From: Micromonospora sp. WMMD980
GTDB lineage: Bacteria; Actinomycetota; Actinomycetes; Mycobacteriales; Micromonosporaceae
Direction: 5' to 3'
Length of the DNA: 64,000 bases
NCBI RefSeq assembly: GCF_029626035.1
Contig: NZ_JARUBE010000003.1
Coordinates: 1,054,001-1,118,000, forward strand
Shown here one piece after another: positions 17,277 through 25,912 of this stretch (positions are counted from its first letter, which is position 1; each line of letters begins with the position of its first letter). The notes under the pieces were generated by a model. It worked only from the letters and a program-made list of their open reading frames with translations, was not told the origin of the DNA and did no database searches. The translations under genes and the position numbers were made by a program.

Positions 17277-18749
17277 GTGAATGCGACATTGAGGGCTCGC
17301 GGTTTCGCGGCCCTGCTCGCCGGGGCGGTGGTGGTCACCGGCACGGCGCTGGCGCCCACCGCCGCTTCGGCGGCCGAGAAGGTGGTGCTGTCCAAGGGCC
17401 ACACCGACGCGGTCGATGTGCACTACGAAGGTGGTGTGTTGTCGTTGAAGGTGCACGACGACACGGTCAGTCCGTCGGTGACGCGGGACCCGGCGGACGT
17501 CACGTTCCAGGCGTCGCCGGAGTCGGCCATGACCGTGCCGGCCGATTCGAGGTTCGCGTTTCTCGGTCCGGCCGGATCGCAGGTGTGGTTGCTGCCGATG
17601 ACGCAGGATCCGGATCTGCTCTGGCCGGGCTGGAACACCACGACGCTCGACTCCGGCGTGTTCGAGGGCGACAAGGTGCGCCTGAGCCTGGTCGACGTGG
17701 AGGGCCCCGGCAACGTCACGCTGTTCACCCAGGACTCGTTCGGCGGACCGATCATCAAGTTCCGCTCCGACGACGGGCTGCCGGACGCGATCGACGTGCC
17801 GGTGCACACCCAGGCGCACTCGAACTGGGCGTTCAGCGCGTTGGGCAACTACACGCTGAAGTTCCAGGCCGAGGCGACGCTGACCAACGGCACCACGGTC
17901 AGCACCGGGCCGGTCGACTACTCCTTCGTCGTCGGCGAGCTGTCCGGCGGCGGACCGGAGGTCAGCCTGTCGGTCAGCGGGATGGCCGACGAGTACCAGC
18001 CCAACGACACGGTCACGCTCAGCGCGGTGCAGACGCCGCAGACCGAGCTGGACCACTACCACTGGTTCAGCAAGTGCCCGGACGCGGCCGACTGGAGCAT
18101 CATCCCGGGCGAGGCGGGCGCGAGTTACTCGTTCACCGCGACCCGGGAGCTGAACGCCTGCGAGTACGTGGCCAAGCTCTACGACGACGACCACGAGGTC
18201 GTGGCGACCAGTGAGCCGGTGATCCTGTGGGTGGCGTTCCCGCCGCAGGAGCCGGGCGCCTCGCAGACGATCACCGCGTCGATCGCCGAGACGCAGGGCT
18301 CGCTGGTGATCAGCGTCAACCCCGACGACCGGGCCGTGGTGCTGCCGCCCGCGCAGCTCAACGCCGCCGGTGACCGGTGGGAGAGCAACGGTGAGCTGCG
18401 GCCGGTCACGGTGACCGACACCCGCGCCGGCCAGCCGGGGTGGAGCGCCTCCGGGCAGATCCCGGCGGACTTCGCCGGGCCGGACGGGGCGACGTTCAGC
18501 GCCGGCTACCTCGGCTGGACCCCGCGTGTCCTGGCCCAGGCCGACGGGCAGGGCGTGGTGCCCGGCGCGGCGGTGGCGCCGTACGTCGTCGGAGTCGGCG
18601 GCGGTCTCGGCAACAGCGCGGTGCTGGGCTCGGCTCCGGACGGCACCGGGCGGGGTACCGCACAGCTCGGCGCGGACCTGCGGCTGAGTCTGCCCACCGA
18701 GACGGCGGCAGGGACCTACACCGCGACCCTGACCCTCACCGCCATCTGA
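17277..18749 (+). CDS. Secreted choice-of-anchor M domain protein with C-terminal WxL-like domain
   Basis: 490 residues; GTG 17277 follows AAAGGGGAG. A signal peptide (cut near ASAAEK) is followed by one choice-of-anchor M / actinobacterial anchored-repeat domain (~35-215): GHTDAVDVHYEGG, FAFLGPAGSQVWLLP, LLWPGWNT and the QAHSNWAF signature. An Ig-like middle (~220-325) leads to a C-terminal module (~330-490) that resembles the WxL-like domain of the protein at 54369 (RPVTVTDTR ... GTYTATLTLTAI). It lies just behind the zinc-free ribosomal operon and before a DUF916 protein, which usually partners WxL domains. Metal binding by the domain is not proven. Confidence 0.87.
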   Translation: MNATLRARGFAALLAGAVVVTGTALAPTAASAAEKVVLSKGHTDAVDVHYEGGVLSLKVHDDTVSPSVTRDPADVTFQASPESAMTVPADSRFAFLGPAGSQVWLLPMTQDPDLLWPGWNTTTLDSGVFEGDKVRLSLVDVEGPGNVTLFTQDSFGGPIIKFRSDDGLPDAIDVPVHTQAHSNWAFSALGNYTLKFQAEATLTNGTTVSTGPVDYSFVVGELSGGGPEVSLSVSGMADEYQPNDTVTLSAVQTPQTELDHYHWFSKCPDAADWSIIPGEAGASYSFTATRELNACEYVAKLYDDDHEVVATSEPVILWVAFPPQEPGASQTITASIAETQGSLVISVNPDDRAVVLPPAQLNAAGDRWESNGELRPVTVTDTRAGQPGWSASGQIPADFAGPDGATFSAGYLGWTPRVLAQADGQGVVPGAAVAPYVVGVGGGLGNSAVLGSAPDGTGRGTAQLGADLRLSLPTETAAGTYTATLTLTAI

Positions 18750-18761
18750 TCGCACCAACCC

Positions 18762-18796
18762 GTCCGGTGGCCGGGCCGTGAGCCTGGCCACCGGAC
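18762..18796. terminator. Hairpin terminator candidate
   Basis: GTCCGGTGGCC (18762-18772) pairs perfectly with GGCCACCGGAC (18786-18796), an 11-bp GC stem with a 13-base loop, just after the stop at 18749. No T-tract follows, as is common in high-GC actinomycetes. Confidence 0.65.
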
Positions 18797-18881
18797 GACC
18801 GCGCGGGGTGGGTGCGTCGTTGCCGCGACCCGCCCACCCCGCACCTCCCCTCGCACCTCCAGGAATGGACCCGTCCCCGCA

Positions 18882-20042
18882 ATGCGCCTGCTCGCCACCA
18901 TCGCCGTCGGGATCGGCCTGCTCGGCGTGGTCCCCGCACCACCTGCCTCCGCGCTGGCCGCACCCGCCCCCTCCAGCCCGCCGGCAACGCAACGGACGTC
19001 GCCGTCGCCGGCACCGTCGCCCGCCGCCGCGACCTGGGGCGTGGCTCCGTCGACCGCGCGTGGACCGAACGGCCGGACGGCGTTCGGCTACAAGCTCGAC
19101 CCGGGCGCCACCCTGACCGACTACGTCGGCGTCACGAACCACTCCAGCCGCCCGCTCACCCTCGACCTCTACGCCAGCGACGCGGTCACCACGACCCGGG
19201 GCGGGTTCGACCTGCTGGCCGCCGGTCAGAAGCCCACCAACGTGGGCTCCTGGGTCCGCCTCCCGCGCCGCACGGTGACCATCCCCTCGGCGTCCCGCCT
19301 GGACGTGCCGTTCACGCTCACCGTGCCGCGCAACGCCACCCCGGGAGACCACGCCGGAGGGATCGTCGCCTCGCTGACCGACGTGGGGAGCGACGCGCGG
19401 GGCAACCAGGTCGCCGTCGACCACCGGGTCGGCGCGCGCATCTACCTGCGGGTGACCGGTGAGCTGCAACCGACGCTGACCATCCAGGACCTCCGGGTGC
19501 GGCACACCGGGTCGGTCGATCCGCTGACCGGTGGCACGGTCACCGCCACGTTCACCGTCCGCAACACCGGCAACGTACGGCTCGCCGGACAGCCCGTGCT
19601 CGGTGTGGCCGGGCCGTTCGGCCTGGCCCGGCGGTCCGTGACGGGTACGGCCCTGCCGGAGATCCTGCCCGGCGGCGAGCTGGCCACCACCGTATGCATG
19701 TCGGGTGTCCCGCCGCTGTTCCGGCTCACCGCGGACGCGACCGTCACACCGGTCGCCGTCGGCGACCAGGTCCTCGACCCACCCCCGCGGGCCAGCACGG
19801 CCCAGGCCGCGGTCTGGGCCGTGCCCTGGCCGCAGCTGGCCCTGCTCGCCCTGCTCGCCCTCGCCGGGTGGGCGCTGATCGCGACCCGGCGCCGCCGGGC
19901 GGCCCAGCACGCCCGGGCGGTGGCCGCCGCCCGGGAGGAGGGCCGCGCGGAGGCCGGCCGGGCCCCGGACGCCGATCGTTCGGGCCCGGGCCACGACAAC
20001 CGACAACCTGCCATCGACCGCACGGGGAAGGACGACACGTGA
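18882..20042 (+). CDS. DUF916-type surface protein with C-terminal membrane anchor
   Basis: 386 residues. Signal peptide (to about ALAAP), a Pro/Ser/Ala-rich linker, then a DUF916/WxL-interacting type beta domain: FGYKLDPGATLTDYVGVTNHS, GSWVRLPRRTVTIPS, VPRNATPGDHAGGIVASL. One transmembrane segment (~315-335, LALLALLALAGWALI) and a basic, charged cytoplasmic tail follow. In Gram-positives such proteins anchor WxL-domain proteins at the surface; the WxL-like protein is the gene before it. Its stop overlaps a possible GTG for the next gene. Confidence 0.85.
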   Translation: MRLLATIAVGIGLLGVVPAPPASALAAPAPSSPPATQRTSPSPAPSPAAATWGVAPSTARGPNGRTAFGYKLDPGATLTDYVGVTNHSSRPLTLDLYASDAVTTTRGGFDLLAAGQKPTNVGSWVRLPRRTVTIPSASRLDVPFTLTVPRNATPGDHAGGIVASLTDVGSDARGNQVAVDHRVGARIYLRVTGELQPTLTIQDLRVRHTGSVDPLTGGTVTATFTVRNTGNVRLAGQPVLGVAGPFGLARRSVTGTALPEILPGGELATTVCMSGVPPLFRLTADATVTPVAVGDQVLDPPPRASTAQAAVWAVPWPQLALLALLALAGWALIATRRRRAAQHARAVAAAREEGRAEAGRAPDADRSGPGHDNRQPAIDRTGKDDT

Positions 20043-20068
20043 ATGGGCTACGCCTGGGGGAGCGACCA

Positions 20069-21634
20069 ATGAGGATGAGAAGCATGCGTGCCGGCGCCGC
20101 GAGCCTGGCCGCCGTCGTGCTGGCGCTGGCTCCCGCGGCAACGCCGGCCTACGCCGAACCGGTCGCCGTCACCTCGGCCGGCGCCGACCTGGTCTCCGTC
20201 GGTCTCGACGGTGACACGATGTCGCTGCGCTTCCGCCGTGACGCGCGGGCGGCCGGGCACGACCCGGCCGAGGTGGTGCTCGGCCCGGACGGCGGGCTGG
20301 CCGGCCGGGTGCCGGACGGACCGGCCTTCGCCTTCCTCGGACGGGCGGGCCACCCGGTGTGGGCACTGTCCGCGGGCGACACCGGCTTTCCCGCCCTGGA
20401 CACCACCGGGGTACGCCCCGGGGCCGTCGCCGACGACCGGGTGACCCTCGCGCTGCGCTCGGTCGACGGACCGGGAACGTTCACCGCCTATACCCTGTGC
20501 GGCCTGGGTGCGGCGACCCCGCTGTTCGGCAACGGTCCGGGCGTGCCGGGCTCGACGCGGCTGCCTGCCGGCACGCGTACCGGTGGCGTGGTCTGGGCCT
20601 TCGACGCCGCCGGTGACTACCGGCTCACGCTGACCGCCTCGGCCGTCCTGCGCTCGGGCGGGACGGCACGGGCCGAGGCGACGTACCGGGTGAGGGTGCC
20701 GACGATCGCCCCGGCCGGCGTGTCGGCGCCCGCGCCGCTGGAGCCGGCCGTGGGGGCGACCGCGCGGGCGCTCGTCGCGCCGAAAGTGGCCGCCGCGCCG
20801 AAACCCGCCGCCGCCGCGCCGAAACCCCTAGCAGCGCCGCAGGCGGCGGCCGGCCCCGCGACGGGTCGTCAGGTGATCAGTGACGGGCACGTCGACATGG
20901 GCCCGCAGCTCAACGGCGACACCTGGACCATCCGGATCAAGGGCGACCGCAGCAGCCCTCCGGTCTGGCGGGAGACCGCCGACGTGGTCCTGCATGTGAA
21001 GGACAAGGCGAGGATCACGGTGCCCGGCGGCGCCGACTTCCTCGGCAAGCAGGGCGACACGGTGTGGCTGCTCCCGCAGACCCAGCAGGCGGGTCTCGTC
21101 TGGCCGGGGTGGAACACCCAGCACGAATCCGTCGTCTCGGGTGTCAAGGGCAACGTCACCTGGACGCTGAAGGGGGTCAACGGCCCCGGCCGGTTCGCTC
21201 TCTTCCTGACCGGCTCGTTCGGCAGCGAGAACGTGCTGTTCGACTCCACCAAGCCGTTCCCGCAGAAGCTGGACATCCCGCTCAACACCCACACCCACGG
21301 CAACTGGGCGTTCGGCAAACCCGGTCTGTACCGCCTCGCGGTGCAGATGAGCGGCACCACCACGGCGGGCAGGGCGGTCAGCGCCACGAAGACGCTCACC
21401 ATCGCCGTCGGCGACAGCACCGATCCGAACACCGGGTTCGCCGCCGGCGCCGGAACCGGCTCCGGAGCTGGTGGGAACGGCGACGGCGACGCCGACCAGG
21501 GCAGCGCCGGTCCGCTTCCGCGCACCGGCGCGGGCTGGGTGCTGCCGGCGCTGGCGGTCGGCGTCGTCCTGGTGGCGGTCGGCGCTCTGCTGATGGTGCT
21601 GGCCCGTCGGCGCGCCGCGCTCCGGACCCGGTGA
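20069..21634 (+). CDS. LPxTG-anchored protein with two choice-of-anchor M domains
   Basis: 521 residues from ATG 20069, behind GGGGGAG; GTG 20039, coupled to the previous stop, is an alternative. Signal peptide to AYAEP, then domain 1 (~30-205), in which the His signature is degenerate, an Ala/Pro/Lys linker, and domain 2 (~255-455) with GLVWPGWNTQ and HTHGNWAFGKPG. The C-terminus is a textbook sortase signal: LPRTG, a hydrophobic helix, then RRR. The protein would be covalently wall-bound. It is the first of five overlapping or closely spaced genes ending in the ABC permease. Confidence 0.9.
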   Translation: MRMRSMRAGAASLAAVVLALAPAATPAYAEPVAVTSAGADLVSVGLDGDTMSLRFRRDARAAGHDPAEVVLGPDGGLAGRVPDGPAFAFLGRAGHPVWALSAGDTGFPALDTTGVRPGAVADDRVTLALRSVDGPGTFTAYTLCGLGAATPLFGNGPGVPGSTRLPAGTRTGGVVWAFDAAGDYRLTLTASAVLRSGGTARAEATYRVRVPTIAPAGVSAPAPLEPAVGATARALVAPKVAAAPKPAAAAPKPLAAPQAAAGPATGRQVISDGHVDMGPQLNGDTWTIRIKGDRSSPPVWRETADVVLHVKDKARITVPGGADFLGKQGDTVWLLPQTQQAGLVWPGWNTQHESVVSGVKGNVTWTLKGVNGPGRFALFLTGSFGSENVLFDSTKPFPQKLDIPLNTHTHGNWAFGKPGLYRLAVQMSGTTTAGRAVSATKTLTIAVGDSTDPNTGFAAGAGTGSGAGGNGDGDADQGSAGPLPRTGAGWVLPALAVGVVLVAVGALLMVLARRRAALRTR

Positions 21635-23226
21635 CGGCCGTGCCGAACACGGCAAGCCACCGTGCACCGCCGAGGTGGCTTACCGTGCTGCCGCTACTGG
21701 CCGCGATGCTCGCCGGAGGCTGCCGGTCGGACGTGACGCTCAGCGCGCACGACCAGCGGATCCAGGTGTTGACGACCACCGGGATCCTGCGGGACCTGGC
21801 GCGCAACGTCGGCGGCGACCGGGTGACCGTCACCTCGCTCGTGCCCGACGGCGCCGACCCGTACAGCTACGAGCCGTCGCTGCGGGACATCCGCGACGTC
21901 GTCTACGCCGACGTGGCCTTCAGCAACTACCTGCTCCTGGAGGAACAAACCGTCATCAAGGCGCTGGACGCGAACCTGCGCGACGGCGTGCCGAACATCT
22001 CGCTGGCCGAGGGAGCGGTGAAGTACGCGGCGGAGATCATCCCGCTGGTCGAGGACGTCTCGCTGGACACCATCTGGCTGGGCATGCGGGTGCGCGGCAC
22101 CGGTGCGGAGCAGGGAGCGGACCGGTCCTCGGAGGTACTGCTCAGCGCGACCGCCGTGGACGGGCCGGGGCGGATGTTCGCGTACCTCACCGAGTCGTTC
22201 GGCAATCCGTCGTTCTCCGTCGACTCGAGCGACGGGTTCGACCCCGCCAACGGCTACCGGGACGACACGGCGACGCTGCCGCCGGACGCGCACACCCACA
22301 TGAGCTGGGCGTTCACCAAGCCGGGTGTCTACCGGCTGACCATGCGGGCGCGGCTGGCCGTCGACCTGCGGACGGCGCCGGTCCCCATGGGCGAGCAGGT
22401 GTTCACCTTCGCCGTCGGGGTGGACCCGCACTCGGTGCCGGGGACGTCGGAGGTGCTGAGCGGAGGGCACGCCGATGTCACCGTCGATCTCGACCAGCGG
22501 CGGCTCTACCTGCTCGCCGACCCCGAGGGTGGCGGCGAGGCGACCCAACGGGTGTACGACCCGGCGCACACCGTGATCGAGGTACCGAACAAGGCACTGC
22601 TGGAGGTGCCCGGCGACCGGCGGTTCCGGTTCCTCGGCCGGCCCGGCACCCAGGTCCACCAGCTTCCGCAGGCGGTCCTCGGCAAGCACGTGCACGGTGA
22701 GATCGACCCGCACCTGTGGCAGAACGTCCGCAACGCGATGGCCTACACGGAGCTCATCCGGGACACGCTGATCAGCGTCGACCCCGAGGGGGCGGCGACC
22801 TATCGGGCGAACGCCTCGGCCTACCTCCGGCAACTGGAGGCACTCGACACGTACGTGCGGGACACCATCGCGCAGATCCCGCCGTCCCGGCGCCACCTCG
22901 TCACCACGCACGACGCGTTCGCCTACCTGGGCCAGGCGTACGGGATACAGATATCCGGCTTCGTCACACCCAACCCCGCCACCGAGCCGAGCCTCGCCGA
23001 CCGCCGCAAGCTCACCGAGACGATCCGCAACCTGCGCATACCCGCTGTCTTTCTGGAGCCGAACCTGGCGGCCCGGTCCGCCACGCTGACCGAGGTGGCC
23101 CGCGAGGAGAACCTGCGGGTGTGCCCGATCTACGGCGACGCGTTCGACCGCGACGTCACCACCTACGCGGAGATGATGCGGTTCAACGCCGAATCGCTGC
23201 GCGACTGCCTGACCACGGAGAAGTGA
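21631..23226 (+). CDS. Anchored-repeat ABC transporter substrate-binding lipoprotein (ZnuA-like, interrupted)
   Basis: 531 residues from GTG 21631 (overlaps the previous stop). The lipobox is LAGGC. The N-terminal ~120 residues and the last ~190 are the two lobes of a cluster A-I zinc/manganese-binding protein (TGILRDLARNVGGDRV; HGEIDPHLWQNVRNA; FVTPNPATEPS; CPIYGDAF). Between them are inserted one choice-of-anchor M domain (HTHMSWAFTKPG) and a second partial one (GGHADVTVDL ... FRFLGRPGTQVHQLP). The first ligand loop reads DPYSYEPS, with Tyr where DPHxYEP is usual. This fits the known 'anchored repeat-type' ABC family; substrate most likely Zn. Confidence 0.92.
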   Translation: MTAVPNTASHRAPPRWLTVLPLLAAMLAGGCRSDVTLSAHDQRIQVLTTTGILRDLARNVGGDRVTVTSLVPDGADPYSYEPSLRDIRDVVYADVAFSNYLLLEEQTVIKALDANLRDGVPNISLAEGAVKYAAEIIPLVEDVSLDTIWLGMRVRGTGAEQGADRSSEVLLSATAVDGPGRMFAYLTESFGNPSFSVDSSDGFDPANGYRDDTATLPPDAHTHMSWAFTKPGVYRLTMRARLAVDLRTAPVPMGEQVFTFAVGVDPHSVPGTSEVLSGGHADVTVDLDQRRLYLLADPEGGGEATQRVYDPAHTVIEVPNKALLEVPGDRRFRFLGRPGTQVHQLPQAVLGKHVHGEIDPHLWQNVRNAMAYTELIRDTLISVDPEGAATYRANASAYLRQLEALDTYVRDTIAQIPPSRRHLVTTHDAFAYLGQAYGIQISGFVTPNPATEPSLADRRKLTETIRNLRIPAVFLEPNLAARSATLTEVAREENLRVCPIYGDAFDRDVTTYAEMMRFNAESLRDCLTTEK

Positions 23227-23237
23227 TGGAGGAACCA

Positions 23238-24218
23238 GTGACGGCAGGACGGGCGCGCCGCCGCACCCGCACGACCACAGTCATCCTGCGCGGCGCCATC
23301 GCGGCGCTGCTCGTGCTGGCGACGGCACCGACCCCGGCGCGGGCGGCCGAGCCGACGCCGAACCGCAGCCAGTCGATCGCAGCCGACCAGCCCCTCGCCA
23401 CCGGGCGGACGACGCTCACCACCGGGCACGTCGACATCGGCCCCCGCTACGTCGACAACCGGTGGACGCTGCTGATCCACGACGGCACGCAGGCGCGACC
23501 GGTGTGGCGTGACCCCGACGAGACCCTGTTGCGGGTGTCCGACGCCGCGCTGCAGACCGTTCCGGACGACCCGGCGTACGCCTTTCTCGGCATCGAGGCC
23601 GGTGCGCGGGCGTACGTGGTGCCGCAGGTCCAGGACCGGAACGTCGTCTGGCTGGGGTGGAACACCCAGGACCCGCGGGTGTTGCGGACCATCGACCGCG
23701 GCGTCACCCTGACCCTGCTCGGGGTGCGCGGTCCGGGGACCCTCACGACGTACCTCCAGTCGGGCAACTTCGCGGCGCCGCAGCCGCTCTGGCGATCCGC
23801 CGAGTCGAAGGCCCAACCCTTCTGGGTGGAGGTCAACACCCACACCCACGCCAACTGGGTCTTTTCCGCCCCGGGCGTCTATCTGCTGGCGGTGCAGGTG
23901 TCGGCCGACCTTGTCGACGGGAAGAAGGTGTCGGCGACCGGCACGCTGCGTTTCGCGGTGGGCGACGCCACCAGCGCCGACGACGCCTTCGCCGCCAAGG
24001 CGGACACGCCCGTACCCGCCGGTCAGGAGCAGCCCGCCGTGGGCCCGGCCGGAGCCGGCGATCGGGCCGGCGGCTCGCCGACGCTGCTGATCGCGGCGTT
24101 GGCCGGGACGGCGGTCGCGCTCGCTGTCGGCCTGGTCGTCCTGTTGCTGCGCGGACGTGGCGCCCGACGGCGGGCCGAGCGGGAACGCCCCGTCGCCTCG
24201 TCGGAGGGCCGGCGGTGA
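23238..24218 (+). CDS. Membrane-anchored choice-of-anchor M domain protein
   Basis: 326 residues from GTG 23238, preceded by GGAGGA; ATG 23226, sharing a base with the previous stop, has no ribosome site. Signal peptide to ARAAE, then one domain with GHVDIGPRYVDNRW, YAFLGIEAGARAYVVPQ, VVWLGWNTQDP and HTHANWVFSAPG. A C-terminal helix (TLLIAALAGTAVALAVGLVVLLL) and an Arg-rich tail anchor it in the membrane; there is no LPxTG. Known in this family as the ABC transporter-associated repeat protein. Its stop overlaps the ATPase start. Confidence 0.9.
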   Translation: MTAGRARRRTRTTTVILRGAIAALLVLATAPTPARAAEPTPNRSQSIAADQPLATGRTTLTTGHVDIGPRYVDNRWTLLIHDGTQARPVWRDPDETLLRVSDAALQTVPDDPAYAFLGIEAGARAYVVPQVQDRNVVWLGWNTQDPRVLRTIDRGVTLTLLGVRGPGTLTTYLQSGNFAAPQPLWRSAESKAQPFWVEVNTHTHANWVFSAPGVYLLAVQVSADLVDGKKVSATGTLRFAVGDATSADDAFAAKADTPVPAGQEQPAVGPAGAGDRAGGSPTLLIAALAGTAVALAVGLVVLLLRGRGARRRAERERPVASSEGRR

Positions 24219-24958
24219 GAGCACTGGAAATCGAAGGGCTGGACGTGGATCTCGGCGGCCGGCCGGTCCTGCGGGACGTGACGCTGCGGCTGGATCGCGG
24301 TGAGCTGGTGGGGCTGCTCGGGCCCAACGGCGCCGGCAAGACCACCTTGTTGCGTGCCGTCCTGGCCCTGATCCGCAAGCGCGGCGGGCGGGTGCTGGTG
24401 GTGGGTGAACCGACCCGCCCCGGCCGGTCGGGGATCGGGTACGTCCCCCAGCGTCACGAGTTCAACTGGGACTTCCCGATCTCGGTGGAACAGGCCGTGA
24501 TGAGTGGTCGCACCGGACGGATCGGTCCGCTCCGCCGTCCCGGCGTGGCCGACTGGCGTGCGGTCGGCGACGCGCTCGACCGGGTGCAGCTCACCGGCCT
24601 GCGCCGCCGGCCCGCCGGTGAACTGTCCGGTGGGCAACGCCAACGCGTCCTGGTCGCGCGGGCACTCGCGCTCGCGCCGAGCATCCTGCTGCTCGACGAG
24701 CCGTTCACCGGACTCGACATGCCCACCCAGGAACTGTTGGGCGAGTTGTTCACCAGCCTGGCCCGGGAGGATCACGCGGTGCTGATGACCACCCACGATC
24801 TGGTCGCCGCGGTGGACTCCTGCACCCGGCTGGTCCTGCTCAACGGGCGGATCGTCGCCGACGGTCGACCTGCGGATCTCGAAGACCCCGCGCTGTGGAC
24901 GGAGACCTTCGGTGTGAGCGCGACCTCTCCACTGCTGAATCTCGTGCGGGCGGCCTGA
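24215..24958 (+). CDS. Anchored-repeat ABC transporter ATP-binding protein
   Basis: 247 residues. Walker [15 protein letters not shown]-loop in VPQRHEFNWDFP, signature LSGGQRQRV, Walker B ILLLDEPFTGLD, H-loop TTHD. The Q-loop context IGYVPQRHEFNWDFPISV is typical of zinc/manganese importers (ZnuC/MntB-like). GTG overlaps the preceding stop and the stop shares a base with the permease ATG. Confidence 0.96.
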   Translation: MRALEIEGLDVDLGGRPVLRDVTLRLDRGELVGLLGPNGAGKTTLLRAVLALIRKRGGRVLVVGEPTRPGRSGIGYVPQRHEFNWDFPISVEQAVMSGRTGRIGPLRRPGVADWRAVGDALDRVQLTGLRRRPAGELSGGQRQRVLVARALALAPSILLLDEPFTGLDMPTQELLGELFTSLAREDHAVLMTTHDLVAAVDSCTRLVLLNGRIVADGRPADLEDPALWTETFGVSATSPLLNLVRAA

Positions 24959-25863
24959 TGTCGATCACCGATTTCCTCACCGACCTGCTCAACCCGGACC
25001 TCGCGTTCCTGCCCAAGGCACTGGCGATCGCGGTGATGTCCAGCATCGTCTGCGGCGTCGTCGGCTGCTATGTGGTGCTGCGCGGGATGGCCTTCATCGG
25101 CGACGCCGTGGCCCACGCGGTCTTTCCCGGCATCGCTGTCGCCTTCGTGCTGCAGGGCAGCCTGGTGCTCGGTGGCGCCGTCGCCGGCGTCGCCACCGCG
25201 CTGCTGATCGCGATCTTCTCGCAGAACCGGCGCGTCAAGGAGGACTCGTTGATCGGCGTTTTCCTGGTCGCCGCGTTCGCTCTCGGCATCGTGATCATCT
25301 CGCGGGCGCCCGGCTACGCCGGGTCGTTGCAGCAGTTCCTGTTCGGCTCGATCACCGGCATCCCGGACCGGGACCTGTACGTCGTCGGCGGCACGGGTCT
25401 GGTCATCCTCGGCCTGGTGCTGGCGCTGCACAAGGAGTTCGTCGCGGTCTGCCTGGACCGGGAGATGTCGCGCTCCATAGGGCTTCCGGTCTTCTGGCTC
25501 GACATCGCGCTCTACGTCCTGGTGACGCTGGCCGTGGTGATCTCCCTGCAGACCATCGGCAACATCCTCGTCCTGGCGCTGCTGATCACCCCCGCCGCGG
25601 CGGCCCGCCTGCTCACCGATCGGCTCGCCGTGATGATGCTGCTCGCTCCGCTGATCGGCGGCACGTCGGCGCTGGTCGGGCTGTACCTGTCCTGGAGCTA
25701 CGACACGCCGGTCGGCGGCACCATCGTCCTGGTCGCCACCGCGGTCTTCCTCACCGCATGGCTGTTCGCCCCGCGACACGGCCTGGTGACCAGGGGCCGC
25801 CGATCAGTAGGGCGCGACACCTTTCCTCACCAAACTAAAACGACTATCATTTTCAATAACTGA
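24958..25863 (+). CDS. Anchored-repeat ABC transporter permease (ZnuB/MntC-like)
   Basis: 301 residues, about eight membrane helices, ABC-3 family: VVGCYVVLRGMAFIGDAVAHAVFPGIAVAF near the N-terminus and LLITPAAAARLLTDRL in the cytoplasmic loop. It forms the channel for the metal delivered by the lipoprotein at 21631. The last nine codons (TKTTIIFNN) coincide with the Zur-like operator of the next gene, so regulatory DNA is translated as its tail. Confidence 0.95.
   Translation: MSITDFLTDLLNPDLAFLPKALAIAVMSSIVCGVVGCYVVLRGMAFIGDAVAHAVFPGIAVAFVLQGSLVLGGAVAGVATALLIAIFSQNRRVKEDSLIGVFLVAAFALGIVIISRAPGYAGSLQQFLFGSITGIPDRDLYVVGGTGLVILGLVLALHKEFVAVCLDREMSRSIGLPVFWLDIALYVLVTLAVVISLQTIGNILVLALLITPAAAARLLTDRLAVMMLLAPLIGGTSALVGLYLSWSYDTPVGGTIVLVATAVFLTAWLFAPRHGLVTRGRRSVGRDTFPHQTKTTIIFNN
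25836..25856. promoter_or_regulatory. Zur-like operator within the permease 3' end
   Basis: TAAAACGACTATCATTTTCA; the reverse strand reads TGAAAATGATAGTCGTTTTA, the closest match in the window to the actinobacterial Zur consensus TGAAAATGATTTTCA. It is 57 bases before the start of the next choice-of-anchor M gene. Confidence 0.8.
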
Positions 25864-25912
25864 TGGTCCACCGAGGACTGTCACGAGAAGAGTCTTTACG
25901 TGCGTAGCCACC

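Noticed and set aside
17004..20141. A 1045-codon minus-strand open frame opposite the surface proteins
   Set aside because: No recognisable sequence, no ribosome site, and it crosses a terminator and several real genes; stop-poor antisense of GC-rich coding DNA.
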